Shown here piece by piece: positions 1 to 11,985 of a stretch of DNA of 64,000 bases. Numbering within the stretch: position 1 is the stretch's first letter; each line of letters starts with the position of its first letter. The stretch is from Mya arenaria. Its lineage: Eukaryota; Mollusca; Bivalvia; Myida; Myidae. The DNA lies in NCBI RefSeq assembly GCF_026914265.1, contig NC_069136.1:54539658-54603657 (forward strand), written 5' to 3'. The position numbers and the translations under genes were made by a program. The notes below the pieces were generated by a model. That model worked only from the letters and a program-made list of their open reading frames with translations, searched no databases and was not told the DNA's origin.

Positions 1-1
1 C

Positions 2-496
2 ATTGATCACTTCCGCCAAGAATGGCACACTTCCCTCCAAAATAATAACGTACTTACTCTTTATAAATATGTAAAACCAAAGATTGAATATGAACAGTAT
101 CTTGACGTTATGAACTCAAAGCGTTATCGACATGTGTTAAGTCAACTGCGACTATCATCACATAAACTTAAAATTGAAACTGGTCGTTACGGGAGAAACC
201 GAGAAGAGAAACATGCTCGACTATGTGTTCTTTGTGATAGCAGGGACATTGAAGATGAGTTTCACTTCATGTTCAAGTGTGATATATATAAAAGCATAAG
301 AAAAATATACATAAGTCGTTATTACTGGCAGAATCCAAGTATGTTTAAGCTTATAGGACTGCTACAAAGTAAAAATAAGAATGTATTAAACAATCTTTCT
401 TGTTATATAAATTGTGCGATTAAAATTAGAAATAACTTAAACAATGCCGAAAGTAAGACTGATTCTGTTTTATGCTTATTGATACATATGCTATAA
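2..496 (+). pseudogene. C-terminal end of a non-LTR (LINE) retrotransposon ORF2
   Basis: One frame is open from base 2 to the stop at 494-496, so the reading frame enters from outside the window. Its end carries the zinc-knuckle-like pattern that follows the reverse transcriptase in many LINE ORF2 proteins: a basic stretch with an IETGRYGRN motif, then CVLCDS, an acidic EDEFHF and a final FKC. In intact elements this tail helps bind template RNA. No reverse-transcriptase motif is visible because the rest lies upstream, so this may be either a truncated copy or the end of a full one. The simple-repeat tail at 657-679 supports the 3'-end call. The family (Jockey, CR1 or RTE-like) cannot be decided from this piece. 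Confidence 0.75.
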
Positions 497-679
497 AAAA
501 TATAGTAACATAATAATAAATGGTTTTCTGAACTTTTTATTACTACCCTCCACATTATTTTTAATGTATTATTTGTATGTGTTTGTTTTTGTATGTATGT
601 ACATTTCTGTGATTGTTTGTATGATGAGAGACTATGAAGTCTAAATCAAAATAAACTTCTGTTCTGTTCTGTTCTGTTC
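497..679 (+). repeat. LINE 3' UTR ending in a (TTCTG)n tail
   Basis: After the ORF2 stop there are about 160 bases of T-rich untranslated sequence, an AATAAA-like run, and then 4.6 copies of the pentamer TTCTG at 657-679. LINEs of several clades end in a short tandem repeat instead of poly(A), so this is taken as the 3' terminus of the element. No target-site duplication can be tested because the 5' end is outside the window. Confidence 0.6.
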
Positions 680-680
680 A

Positions 681-1163
681 TTATTTAACAATTACTTGGC
701 GGTGATTATATTATGTTTTTTAACTAGATGAGATATTTTACAGTAACAAAAATAGTAGCAAATGTTAATCAAAAGAAGCATTATTACGAACAAATCCTTA
801 TTACAACTATATAACGGCTGGTATTAAAACATATAATAATCATGTATCATGTAAAGTAATGAAATTCTTTCTCTGAGCAAATGCTTTATACACGAAAATA
901 GAAAGATTCTTTAACAAAACAGTATGATCTGTATTCAGCAATTCTATGGTTTTAAACATAAGATAAGCAGTTTCTGTGTGTGTTTTTTCCAATCATATTT
1001 AAACAAAGGTATTCACAAAGTTTAATAATATTTCTAATTCCAGGTTAAAAAATACTTGTTTCTTAACACATTTTTAATATTTAGTAAAATGGATGCAGAT
1101 TTTAACAGTTTACCACTGTAATTGTCTTATAGGGATTTTTATGCCCTTAAAAACTGACCATAT
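681..1163. other. No gene seen
   Basis: AT-rich sequence between the LINE tail and the gypsy remnant. No long open frame, splice-flanked exon or repeat was recognised. The part next to 1164 may be the decayed 3' LTR side of the gypsy remnant, but no second LTR was found to confirm it. Confidence 0.4.
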
Positions 1164-2880
1164 TTATTTACACACAAAATCTTTGAGGTAAGTTGGTTCG
1201 CGCCATTGTCTTGTCGGTTTGGCTAATGGGGCGATAAGACTTTCTGATACAACAATATTTTCTTCGACATTTTTACTGCCTTGATCTTCTTCATCGATGC
1301 GGTGCTCACCACATACAGTTTTCAAAGTAGGTTCTACTTTCTAAAATGATGCATTACTGTTCACAGAATGGTTCTCACTTGTCGTAGTAATCATCGCACC
1401 CTTAACAGCAGTAACATTAAACGGGTTCGGTAACTTGTTCTTTTTCCAAGAGCAAATTTGATTTCATGGTGTTTGTAATTGTTTCCTGATACAGTTTACT
1501 TTTGGATTTCGTTATGTCATCATTTGTCCTTGCGTTTTTTGTCAACTTTCATTTCAAGTTTTGCTGAATTGAGGAAGTTGCGTGTTATGTTTGCGATGGA
1601 ACACTAGGCGGTGGGATGTAAATCAAATAGAGGTATGTGATGTGGCCCTCTATAGCCTTATAAAACAGTACAGCCCCTGTTTCAAATATTTCCCTTCGAC
1701 TTGGGCTGAATTCAAACATTTTACCAGCGGCCTATTCAATGATTCCACTTGAGTGTTCGCGCGGAACCATCGCGGTGTGATTTTGCGGTGTACGAAACCA
1801 CTATATTTTGCAAACTGTCGAAAGTCTGCCGTACCGATTTGAATTGTCGTTTTTTATTACTTTCGACACTCAAACCCAGACTGAACTTTATCTAGCGCAC
1901 GTCTTGCAGAATCCGATTTAACAATTTCCATTATTGGATATCTGGAGTATTCGTCTGTGATGACAACTAGATATTTGCACTGGATTATGGTCCACAAAAT
2001 CAGCACTAATGTTTTGCCAGCATTGATGGACATTTCCGAAATGTTGAGTGGTTTTCTGATGTTGTTTTTGGTGGCCTGGTTAGTCATACAGTTATGTATT
2101 TCCTTTTCCACATACTCATTTATTCCAGGAAACCGTATTTTTGAACAAAGTAGCGATTTGGTCCTGTAATTCCTTGATGGTTTTGATCGCTTTCGTATCA
2201 AGCGATATTGTTCAAACAATTATATACTCGCGTAGTAATACGGTGTCATTTTGTACGGTCAGTTCATCGTTTATACTTTTTAAATCAGTTAACCGTTCGT
2301 GTGATATCTCCCTATCGTTAGTGGTTTTCAATTCATGCCAGCGGTCATTCTCTGTGAACTCAATTGCTTTTATTAATGTTTTGTCATTAAGTGTTTCTTG
2401 TTTGACTTCATTTAGAGTCATTGCGTTTAGAACTGATTCACAAGCCACACATTTTACATATTCTTCTGCCAGGTTTGGTTTCTGATTCAACTCTTTCTTT
2501 GGATGACGCGACATGTAATCGTAAGGAATGTCTTATCCAGGTCTGTATTCGATTGTTAGTTTAAATGGTTGTAACTGTAAACCCCAAATCTCAATGCGTA
2601 ATGGACTTTCGGACTTTTTGCCATATTCGTTCCAATGGTTTGTGATCGGCCAAGCCAGTTCAATAAGGTGATCCCCTCAAATATATGTCCTAATGTTCGC
2701 AGGCCAATACTATTGCATTTATTTCCCTTTCAGTTTGGCTATACCTGCTTTCGGTATCTGTAAGCGCATAGCTTGCATACGCGACAACTTTGTATTTCTG
2801 TGTCATTATTCCAAATAAACTGACAGAGCTCGCGTCAGTGATCAGTTCTATTTTTATATAAACATATTGCAAATGGCTTT
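1164..2880 (-). pseudogene. Decayed Ty3/gypsy pol: RNase H, linker, integrase, C-terminal tail
   Basis: Minus-strand pieces lie in pol order. 2690-2872 is the RNase H domain (ELITDASS, then VVAYASYAL and QTEREINAIV). 2212-2514 is the linker between RNase H and integrase, beginning LSRHP-like. 1857-2219 holds the integrase zinc-binding region and the start of the core (FPGINEYVE; LVVITDEYSRYP). The far end at 1164-1220 still reads as a typical gypsy pol terminus with PTYLKDFV and a stop at 1164-1166. Frames are broken several times and the segment 1220-1856 is open only in scraps. Protease, RT and gag are missing. The core DEYSRYP keeps one catalytic Asp. This is a different and older element than the one at 26.6-34.3 kb, with no LTRs recognised. 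Confidence 0.8.
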
Positions 2881-5800
2881 ATAAAAGGACAGACAATAAA
2901 AACAATGGGAAGATATCAATAACGACTTTATTGTAACAACATTTCTATATTTAAGCAATTCGTTTCAATTTTACAAAGATTTGTCATTTAATCAAATAGC
3001 AAGGGTAGCAATTCGAATGTGGTAATTTTGAATTAGTTTTGGCCAGAGATGACAGAGGAAATATATTTTGTTAAGCTCAAACCCGTTTCATATCAAGAAA
3101 CGTACCTTTTTCTTACTTTTACTTTTCAATTTCTTGGGGAATGATGTAATATGGTTTGATGCAAACGTAAAGTGAAAACAATGTTAGGTTGCAAATAAAA
3201 TGGCGGATTTGTATGATTTATTTTTAAATTCTGATACAAATTTTTGCGTGAGAAATATACGTTTTATGTATTGGTTTTAAATATATGCATCCGGTATGTG
3301 GCGAAAACCATATTCATCGATTGGCATCTTAATATAGTTTAAATGATTGAATTGCTCATGTTTGGGGAGTTTAGTCAAAACAGACCATCGCTTGTCCGTT
3401 TGTTAAAACATGTATTTTGCGAGCTTCGTATGCAAGTTTCAAATATACACTAGTAAAATTCATGCTATAAGTAGGTTTGCTCATCACAGACATTTGGAAG
3501 AAAGAATGGCGCTTGCAGCAACAACTTTCAATCAATGCCGCCAAAATTAAGCATTTGCGAGTTTTTCACGTGCTATGAATACGCCATTACCGACTATTGT
3601 TTGTTATACACTACTAGATTAAGGAAGTCGCAATTGCCTTCAATTGTCCAAAGAGCATCTGATGGTACAAACATGGATAAAGCAGATTACACCATTTTAG
3701 AATAGAAACTACATTATTCTTTCTGGGAGAAGGACTCCCGACAATGTTGAATACATATTTGTGTCGTTGATTTGGGAGAGCACACGTCCGACGTTTGACA
3801 TGCGGTCTCCCAAATAAACGATCCAAATATACCCCTTATGCCAACTCTAACGCCAATTCTTGACTCGCTCCTGTTATTGTCCCAAAACCTAAATGTAATA
3901 TATTTGCGTGTGTAATAAAAGCGACTTACAGTCAAAACCAGACTAATCTTAGAGTCTGTCCTGTTATGCAGAATAATATTAGAACGATCCATGGTATGAA
4001 TAAAATACTGGCGAAAACGAAGTCAGAAAAGTAAAATTCATGTAATATATCACCTTCCAGCAGTACTTTCAGTACTTTGATTTAAATAAACATCGATACA
4101 TTATTTTTCATGCGATGGTGACCATTTTGACTAATTTATTTTTATTTAATAGTTCTATGCTTGAAATAAAATAGAAATAAATTTTTGAAACAAACTAATG
4201 TATTTGATGTCCCCCTGGGAAAATTCGCTAATTTGACATTTTCAATTAACATCAGACAGATATGATAGATATCATGGTGAGTTTGTGATTTGGTATCAGT
4301 TTTGTCAACATGGCCTTTGTAAAACAGGATAGATAAGTATTTAATTATAATTCTTTTTGAGGTCATAATTTCGAACGTGAACTAGGAAGAAGAAAAGATA
4401 ACGTTTTTAAAACATTCAACTTGTCGATACAGGCCATCACCACCCGCAAAAAGTGAAATAAAGATTAACCTAAGTCTCATCACGTTTTCCATCCAGGTAA
4501 GATAATGTAATCCAAATTTCTTACAACGTATGTGAATGTGACAGTGCGCAAGCCAATAAGAGCTAAAATAGAGTGAAATCTCAAAGGCTTTATTGTGACA
4601 CGTAAAACTCGAGATTTAACAATCGATCACAAAATAAAAAAGTATAAGCACGCACATGTAGCAGATTTGTTCAAATGTGTATAACATTCATCTATAAATA
4701 ATAATGTTTCAAACTGTTGACTGTCATTTATTTCACCTATTTTTATTGACAAACACAAAACAGCAACTGGCAGATATAGCTTAAAACAATTTATTTTCAA
4801 TGGGGTTAATAACTCTTTTCGGCAAAATAAAGCATTTAATATAACTTTTTTCAACTATATGTTTTAACAACATTATTAACAATAGAGTTATAGTTTGAAC
4901 TTTAAAATGATCTTTCAAGTAATTTATTTACACGAAATTATTTCTTTCTTATTATGACCTGAACGAGTCCCTTCTGTTTTAACAGTATTTATTTGAGATA
5001 ATGAAACATAAATCAACAGTATGTCTCCTTTCTTATTGAATCGGCCTTGATAAAAACAAAGCTGTTTACTACTATCTAGATGTGTTTTTTAAATCAGAAG
5101 TATGTTGCTTTTGTTGTCGTAAAGTTAAATAAATATGTTATAAATATAAGATAATAGATAATTAAAAGTGTTTTTGTTGTTTGTTTCGAAATACTGCTTA
5201 TAATAGAAGATAGAACGTGGCAGGAAATCAGGCACCCAGTCCTCTATCTTAAACGTAGCACGTTTGAAAAGTTATTTCAGTCAGCCAAATAAAATTAAAC
5301 TTAACTTTATTAAGTAAAAAAAATGTTTTCCAGTTGAGTCAATGAAATATAATTTGCCAAGACAAGTGGAAAGTCTTTCTTTTCTTGTAATTCTTTAAAT
5401 AAAAGTTCAAAAACAACCTTAAAAGAGCAAAAACCATTTGACTCGGTCTCTGACTTCCCTGATTCAATCCAGGATATGAAACAACCGCATTGGTCGGATA
5501 GATAACCAGTAAGAGGTTACATTTTTGGCATGACCTAATTACAGTAATATTGTATTACTTTTGTAGACCAGGACACAAGCCCGTTATCATCCTAGTCTTT
5601 ATGGGTCAACAAAACACTTCGATGTGAAGGTTGCTTGAGATAAAATACGATATTGAATGTTCAATATATCCAAGCTCAAATGTTTATCCTTTATATAAAG
5701 CGGACTTAGACTTGTTTTGATGTGGCAATCTATTGTTATTTTCAGTATTTAAAATTCCTGACTACACACTCTCTTTTAAAGCTATACAGAGTTTGATATT

Positions 5801-6278
5801 TTATGAAAACTCATGACAAATTGAACGTTTTGAGTTTAACTTCCATTGCAATATCATAAGATATACTAATATTTTTAAATACATTGTAAACTACGGGGAC
5901 AAGCCCAGTGGTCGGAAATTTAAACATGAATCCTGTTTAGAGGCACAAGGCAAAGACCAAAACATCAATTAACTAGAGACACAAACGCATAAACACCAAA
6001 TACACATATACAATAAGCCATCTTGAAATATATTCAGATTTCAAGATAAATACGCTGCCATGTCAATTGACTGAATCATTTACCTATACATAAACCAACT
6101 ACTGTAAGATATATGTATGTGTATAAATTTGCTATCAAGTACAGCTGCTAAATTCGGAAATATTTGTGTTTGTTCATTCAAAAGAAATAAGAAAAGTTTA
6201 TTATACTTAACACGCTGTATATGATAACATTAATATCATTTAAAATATACGCTTTGCAGACTGTTCAAACTATTATTT
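2881..6278. other. Gene-poor AT-rich interval
   Basis: Short open frames occur (for example 3714-3992 and 4142-4366 on the minus strand), but none shows a recognisable family, splice-flanked structure or protein-like composition. No long tandem or inverted repeat was seen by eye. Confidence 0.4.
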
Positions 6279-6421
6279 AGAGGTTAATACACGGCGTAGC
6301 TGGGCCGTTGAGTGATAATTGGCCCTCGTGCTCATAATGTCCCTCGACTACGTCTCGGGCCATTATGAGCACGAGGGCCAATTTTCACTCAACGGCCCGG
6401 CTACGCCCTGTATTATCCTCT
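6279..6421. mobile_element. Foldback (MITE-like) element, ~143 bp
   Basis: Two arms of about 56-60 bp (6279-6334 and 6362-6421) are near-perfect reverse complements. They begin AGGTTAATACACGGCGTAG and end with its complement, around a 27-base spacer. The arms are much richer in G and C than the flanks, which marks the block as an insert. No transposase is present, so it would be non-autonomous. The flanks are too short and AT-rich for me to name a target-site duplication. Confidence 0.7.
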
Positions 6422-8567
6422 TTAATACATATGTTTGTTTTAATACATATGTTTGTTTTTCTTATTTTGCAATTTTAATTTTTTTTTCCTGCAATCCAGG
6501 TGTGCATTCTAATTTCGTTCTGGCTTGACTACAATGAGTTAACTCACTCTCAAATTAAATTTACTTTTTATTATTCAGTTTTTGAAAGTGAGCTTAACAG
6601 GCAAACAATATTTTGTTGAAATTTTTATGTTCCCATTCCAATTTCAATTGATCACCTTGAACAATCCACAACGTATATCCGAATTTTTCAGTACGAGTCA
6701 CTGACATATGTCTGTTCATGTCCTAAATAACTGAATTCAATTCAATACACATGATCATTTAGCAAGTAGAATGACTGTTTGTACTTAAATAAACCAATAC
6801 CTCGTATTATTGATGTCAACATGTATGAACAGTTGCTGTTTTTTCAAGTAAATTCAATTTTGTTTTGTTTTTTGAATGTCAACGTTAAATAAAAAAAACG
6901 CCGCCCTAATGGTCCACACTGGTTATCAAACACTAGCATATCTTCCATACTGCTTTTGCCTTTCCATCCCTTTTATAATAAATATGTTCAATCAGATCAA
7001 TTAATTTTGATTATTTAGTCAAGTCATTATTTTACAGTAGCCAAAATTGATTTTAAGACGAAAATTGAATTCAAGTGCGAACGTTCTACTGGCCGCAAAA
7101 TAATAATCAAAAATCGGCCCGGGCCGCAAAACTGATAATCACTGTGTCATGCAAATAATCGCGAAATCCCTGTACAAATGTGTTACTATATATAGTAACA
7201 TATGTATTAACAGTATATAGTTAATGTTAACCTTTGAATATCCAATCAAATGTTTCTAAACAAGCCCAGCAGTCAACATTTCAAGTTTAAATCAACAAGC
7301 CGGAAGTCTTAACGGATAAAAACATTGTTTTAATTATCCATAGAGACAATTAAAAGATAGTGTTATATTCGAATATTTGACTTTTATTTAAATTAATGTA
7401 AACGATTCCCATTCTGGTAACAAAGAACTTAAATTCAACTCGCATCTAGACCGTTTCTGGGGTTAAATTATACATAAGTTTATGTATGTATATATGTATG
7501 GGTCATTAAGAAATGAGTATTATTCAAATTGTAGCCAGTTTATATTCCATTTAACGTTTGCTCGCCGATTATATTGTATAGTACGAGTTCGTTGACAAAA
7601 ATATTTTATGATTTTTAAAGTAAATACAACTGAAAAATGTTCGAAGATTAGATGAGAACCTGCTATATAACGATTATTGTGATTGACGTATGATAAAGCA
7701 ATGTGTAGTGCATATTTGTATCAAATTATCATGACTATGTATAGTTCGAGTATTAACGTTTTACAGAACATAGAAAGCATGCCTCATTTCGGGGTCCTCT
7801 CATTTTAACTGAACTTTAAAGAAATACAGAGTTATATACATAAGGTCAATACTTGAATTAATAGCGAAAAGTCGAACAGTTCTTTAAATGCCTAAACAAT
7901 GAATTGAATGTTAGTCATAACTGTTGCGTTTTGATTCATTTCTATTTCCAATTTTTTTTCGCCAGTCTTAATAAGTTTCTATTTGCAATTGAGCTTTACC
8001 ATCCTCTACGTTCCCTGGTATGGTATTTTGCAGACGTAATTTCGTTTAATGAAAACATTCAGTGAGAAAAATGTTTCAGTGTACACAAAAAGGCGAATTC
8101 CCCCCTGGTTGGTAGGAAAATGATCTCGTGAACAGCAATATTTATGATTGTGTATACACACCTATGTGTAACTCCTTTACCCTTTCAGCAAACATAACTA
8201 TCATCTGAATAGAGCAACAGAGGCAAACGCAAGCAGTGGTTTATCTTTTGCTTGTCAGGTTTGCCTATCTTGGCTACAAGACACGTTGCTGTGGCATATT
8301 TGAAAGCATTTGTTTTTCACTCATAAGTCTCAATGTGGAACGGTAACCGGGCGGCAAATCTTTTACTGTGCAATAAATAATGTACAAATCTATTTCAACG
8401 ATACTCATACAGATGCGCAAACTATTTATCATGTACTGTTCTTGATAATATTTTAAAACACAGCTACCACTCGTTTCCTCGCTACCATCGTGCTTCCAAG
8501 TTATACAACTCGCACTTCGCGCACGCGTATTATTTCGGATATTTGGGTATTGGACGCAGAAACATTT
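6422..8567. other. Gene-poor AT-rich interval
   Basis: No coding region could be supported. The minus-strand open frame at 8274-8576 overlaps the hairpin at 8568 and has no recognisable motif. Confidence 0.4.
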
Positions 8568-8685
8568 ACAAGTCACCTCAGTAATAATATCATTTATTTC
8601 CTTACTGTAATGCTAATCAAATGAATTTACATTTGATTAGCATTACAGTAAGGAAATAAATGATATTATTACTGAGGTGACTTGT
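8568..8685. repeat. Perfect 56-bp inverted repeat with 6-nt loop
   Basis: 8568-8623 and 8630-8685 are exact reverse complements over all 56 bases, separated by AATTTA. The arm starts ACAAGTCACCTCAG and ends AATCAAATG. Perfect identity in otherwise decayed AT-rich DNA means either a very recent foldback insertion or a fold-back chimera from library preparation or assembly. Confidence 0.9.
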
Positions 8686-9723
8686 ATTGAATTATTATTA
8701 TAATCCATATTTTAACAATCTTGTATACAATTGTTTCAAACATAATATTTGTGAGTGAGTCTCTTTAAGAGGAATCCAAACTACGCAGCATATCATGAAG
8801 TGCTTTGCTCTAATCTTATGAACGCCCGCCTAAACTGCCTTTTTATCACAGAGATAGAGGACTTCTGCGTTCTTTACAAATGATCCAAGGCTACTGGCAA
8901 ATATGGATGTACCGAAATATGTTGCATTTCTATTGATAGTTTATTTCAATTTGGAGTTTGTTAAAGCATTGACAGGGCCGTATGTAGCTTTACTTTTACT
9001 TAATCTTTTTGAACACAATGTTCATCATATCCTTTGAAGAATATGGCATAAACAGCGGTTTACTTTTCAGATGACGGTATGAGAAAAAGGATATACATAT
9101 TTGACAACAAAAATATCCAGAGCTTTTTGTTCTTTAAAATTTGAATATTTTTATCGCGATCGATGGAACAACGTTTCATTATTTATTTAGAAAACATTTT
9201 GCTTATTCAATCTAAAGGATATAAGAAGGTTTGTTTAAAACTGGTGACTTACATTATAAAAATGAAATATAATTTCATCGAGTATCAATGCTATTTTGTT
9301 TTCATACTTTGTCGTTGTGTACGTTTTGTATAATATAATAATATTGTAATTTCGCAGATTATACTTATGATGTCATTTATTTGAATATTGAATATAAAAT
9401 GAACATCAGTCAAATATAATCCTTGTCTAACAAAGTAGCAATAATGACTTTATAATGTTATTTTGGCCAACTTTATTCATACTTATACATCACTGTAGTT
9501 AAAAGGTCTACTTTTAATGTAATTTGTATGGTGGCATATAACTGCCGTAAGATAACCTGTTCGCGAATTGTTTCGTGTTAACCACTTAATTTTTGCGATA
9601 ATTATCTAATTATCTAGTTAATATTCGCGTTACTCTTTTGGTAAGATAAATATCATAAGACTAAATAACAGGCTTAAACGTGCCGAGAACTGCCACGTAT
9701 TACCTTTTTTAGCTGTGCAGCAT
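8686..9723. other. No gene seen
   Basis: AT-rich sequence without recognisable exons. From about 9540 there is weak similarity to the tandem repeat that begins at 9724, with scattered CCTGTTCGCGAATTG-like words. Confidence 0.4.
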
Positions 9724-10020
9724 TAACAGGTTATCTACTTAAGATTTGCGAATTCCACTTGATGAGTAACATACTAATAGTTTAAATAGATAAGATTCGT
9801 GTTTCCACTTAGCTATAAATGCATTCCAGCTTCAGGCTGCGCTAACAGGTTATTTAGTTATGGTTTGCGAATTCTACTTAATAAGTAACATACTCACTGG
9901 TTAACGTAATAAGATTCGTGTTACCACTAAGCTATAAATGCATTCCAGATCCATGCGCTATCAGGTTATTTTGTTATGGTGTGCGAATTCTTCTTAATAA
10001 GTTACGTACTGACTGATTTG
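9724..10020. repeat. ~118-bp tandem repeat, about 2.5 copies
   Basis: Copies begin near 9724, 9843 and 9959, each starting with a TAACAGGTTAT-like word. They share the order GCGAATTC, AATAAGTAACATACT, AAGATTCGTGT, CCACT and AGCTATAAATGCATTCCAG. The third copy is cut off near 10020. It lies just upstream of the receptor gene. The open frame that starts inside it at 9976 is probably repeat-derived. Confidence 0.75.
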
Positions 10021-10741
10021 TTGGAAACTTTCAGAATTACCGCGTTGGTAGGAATTCAGTTTTATCCAAACATCAATGCCACGTGGCTTAGGATTTTCTT
10101 CTATGTCAAGAGATATTTGCATTCTTGTAAAAAGAAAGTTAATAATAATTATATATGCTCAGAATCGCTCACATTTAAAATGATTATTCCGATAGCCCGT
10201 AATTATTTGCTATTTAAAAGTGTGGAACATTTTTATAAAATACAGGTCAATTTTGTCGAGGTCGAAGCAAACGGAATTTCAACAAATCTTGTTGAACATA
10301 ATAGTAAAATACCGTATAAATCTTGTTTATTACAGATATAAGTGTACAAGGGAGCAGTATTACATCCATACTTATTACGTGAAGTGTCATTTTTGGTAGG
10401 TATACTAACGAGATTACTTAAAATAGAACACATTTAGTAAAGCGGTTTATGTATTAACGATATCACGTCTCAAAGACAATAACGTATCAAAAATCAGTTG
10501 ACCAATTGGTGCCAATGTTTTAAAAAAGTCGGCGCAAAATTTGCCCAAACCACTCACCCTTGATAAAGGAGCTCTCGAAATTAAAATAATGTCAGTTGTA
10601 ATATTTTACTAGACTTAAATTACCTCACGAAAATGCAATGGTTACACCTTTTTCTTCTCTTTATTCTTGAAATATATCGGCTTAGATAAAGAAGTTATTA
10701 ATACCAGTTCAGGATTAAAACAGTTTTGATTTTCTTCACAG
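10021..10741. other. Region upstream of the first recognised receptor exon
   Basis: The receptor gene must have at least one more 5' exon (signal peptide and start of the EMI domain), because the first exon found enters in phase 2. I searched this stretch for a Met-led hydrophobic exon with a phase-2 donor and could not support one. Confidence 0.35.
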
Positions 10742-11985
10742 GGGTTGGAGCCGTTGCACCAAATTCGAGAGAAAGTCTCGATCTGTAGACGTTTGCTGCC
10801 CGGGCTGGATGGCTGACCGTTATGGCTCCTGCAGAATTCGTGCGTATTCGCAAGTTACTTAACTACCTTATAATAATCGAGCGCATTGTACAACTGTTTT
10901 ATCCAAATGTGATATTATGTAACTTTTGTACTCATGGGCAAGTATAAGAACTATTAGATTTTGTATGCAACGTATTGTTACCAAAAGACACAGTCCGCGA
11001 GGCAGCCAATGTTTCGCTACAGGGAAGTACACAGTACAGACGTATCGTCAGGTTTTTTGGAAAAGCACTTATGATATGAATTCACATAAAAGGTTTCATG
11101 CGCCGTTTGCACAATGATTGCAAATAACCTAAATAAGCCGGGAGAAAAAAGTGTAATAAATCATAGGTTTACAAAAGTTTACAAACGGCGTGCCATATGA
11201 TTTGGCTACGGAGCGCGCCGGTATTAACCTGTCAACGACGAATCTCTTTTATCTTAGAGGTTAAATAACAACAATAACATTTTTTTTCAGTGACTTTAGG
11301 CGTAGTGCATTTGAATTAACACTACAAGCGTGCTTATTTTACGATATTTAAATACATCAATATAGCACATATTTGTTTAAAAAACATTGTTTAAAGTACG
11401 TTTTTCATGTATTTGTACAGCAATATGTAATGTTCGCTGTTCTAATGGAGGGACATGTGTTCGTCCGGATACCTGCCAATGTCTACACGCGTACGACGAC
11501 GGGAGATTCTGTACTAAACGTAAGGATGTTTCAGCTTCGTTTTAGATCGTTAATATTTCGATGAAAAAGAAGAGGTATTATGATAGCATTACTTTCGTAG
11601 TCAGCTTGGTCGTCGTAATTGTGCAGAACATAAGCCTTGACCATACTCGAAAGCAATCTGAATAACTCTGGCCTCACAAGTGTAAACCATTAAGGAAACA
11701 AATAAATGCAAATAGTCATCCATTTCATTGGTATGTTGGAAAATTGATTAAATCCTTTTGAAAAATGAATATATACTAACATATTGCGTCCATAATAAAA
11801 CCTTTATTAGTGTGTCTTCGTTAACTTTTACATTAGCATATATTGTGACATTTGCAAATATTGTAATTGTGGTATTTTGCAGTCCAATGTTCGCATTTGT
11901 TGCCGTGTTTCCCCGGAGCGTGTACATCATCAAATAGCTGTCAGTGTTATAATGGATGGACGGGATCACGATGCCTGAATTGTGC
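10742..11985 (+). other. EMI-end exon and two EGF exons of the receptor
   Basis: Exon 10742-10839 reads with [18 protein letters not shown] then GSCRI, the CCPGW ending that is characteristic of EMI domains. Exon 11421-11519 is one EGF module ([12 protein letters not shown], then TCQC and a final FC). Exon 11883-11985 is a second ([16 protein letters not shown], then [12 protein letters not shown]). The junctions at both ends of the first EGF exon are phase 1, the usual phase for shuffled EGF modules. EMI plus EGF is an extracellular adhesion or recognition layout, known for example in the MEGF family. Confidence 0.85.

Noticed and set aside
8274..8576. 100-codon minus-strand ORF
   Set aside because: No motif or splice context, and it overlaps the perfect hairpin; probably chance.
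9976..10341. Hydrophobic Met-led ORF as a signal-peptide exon for the receptor
   Set aside because: Its start lies in the 118-bp tandem repeat, and no phase-2 donor links it to the EMI exon.
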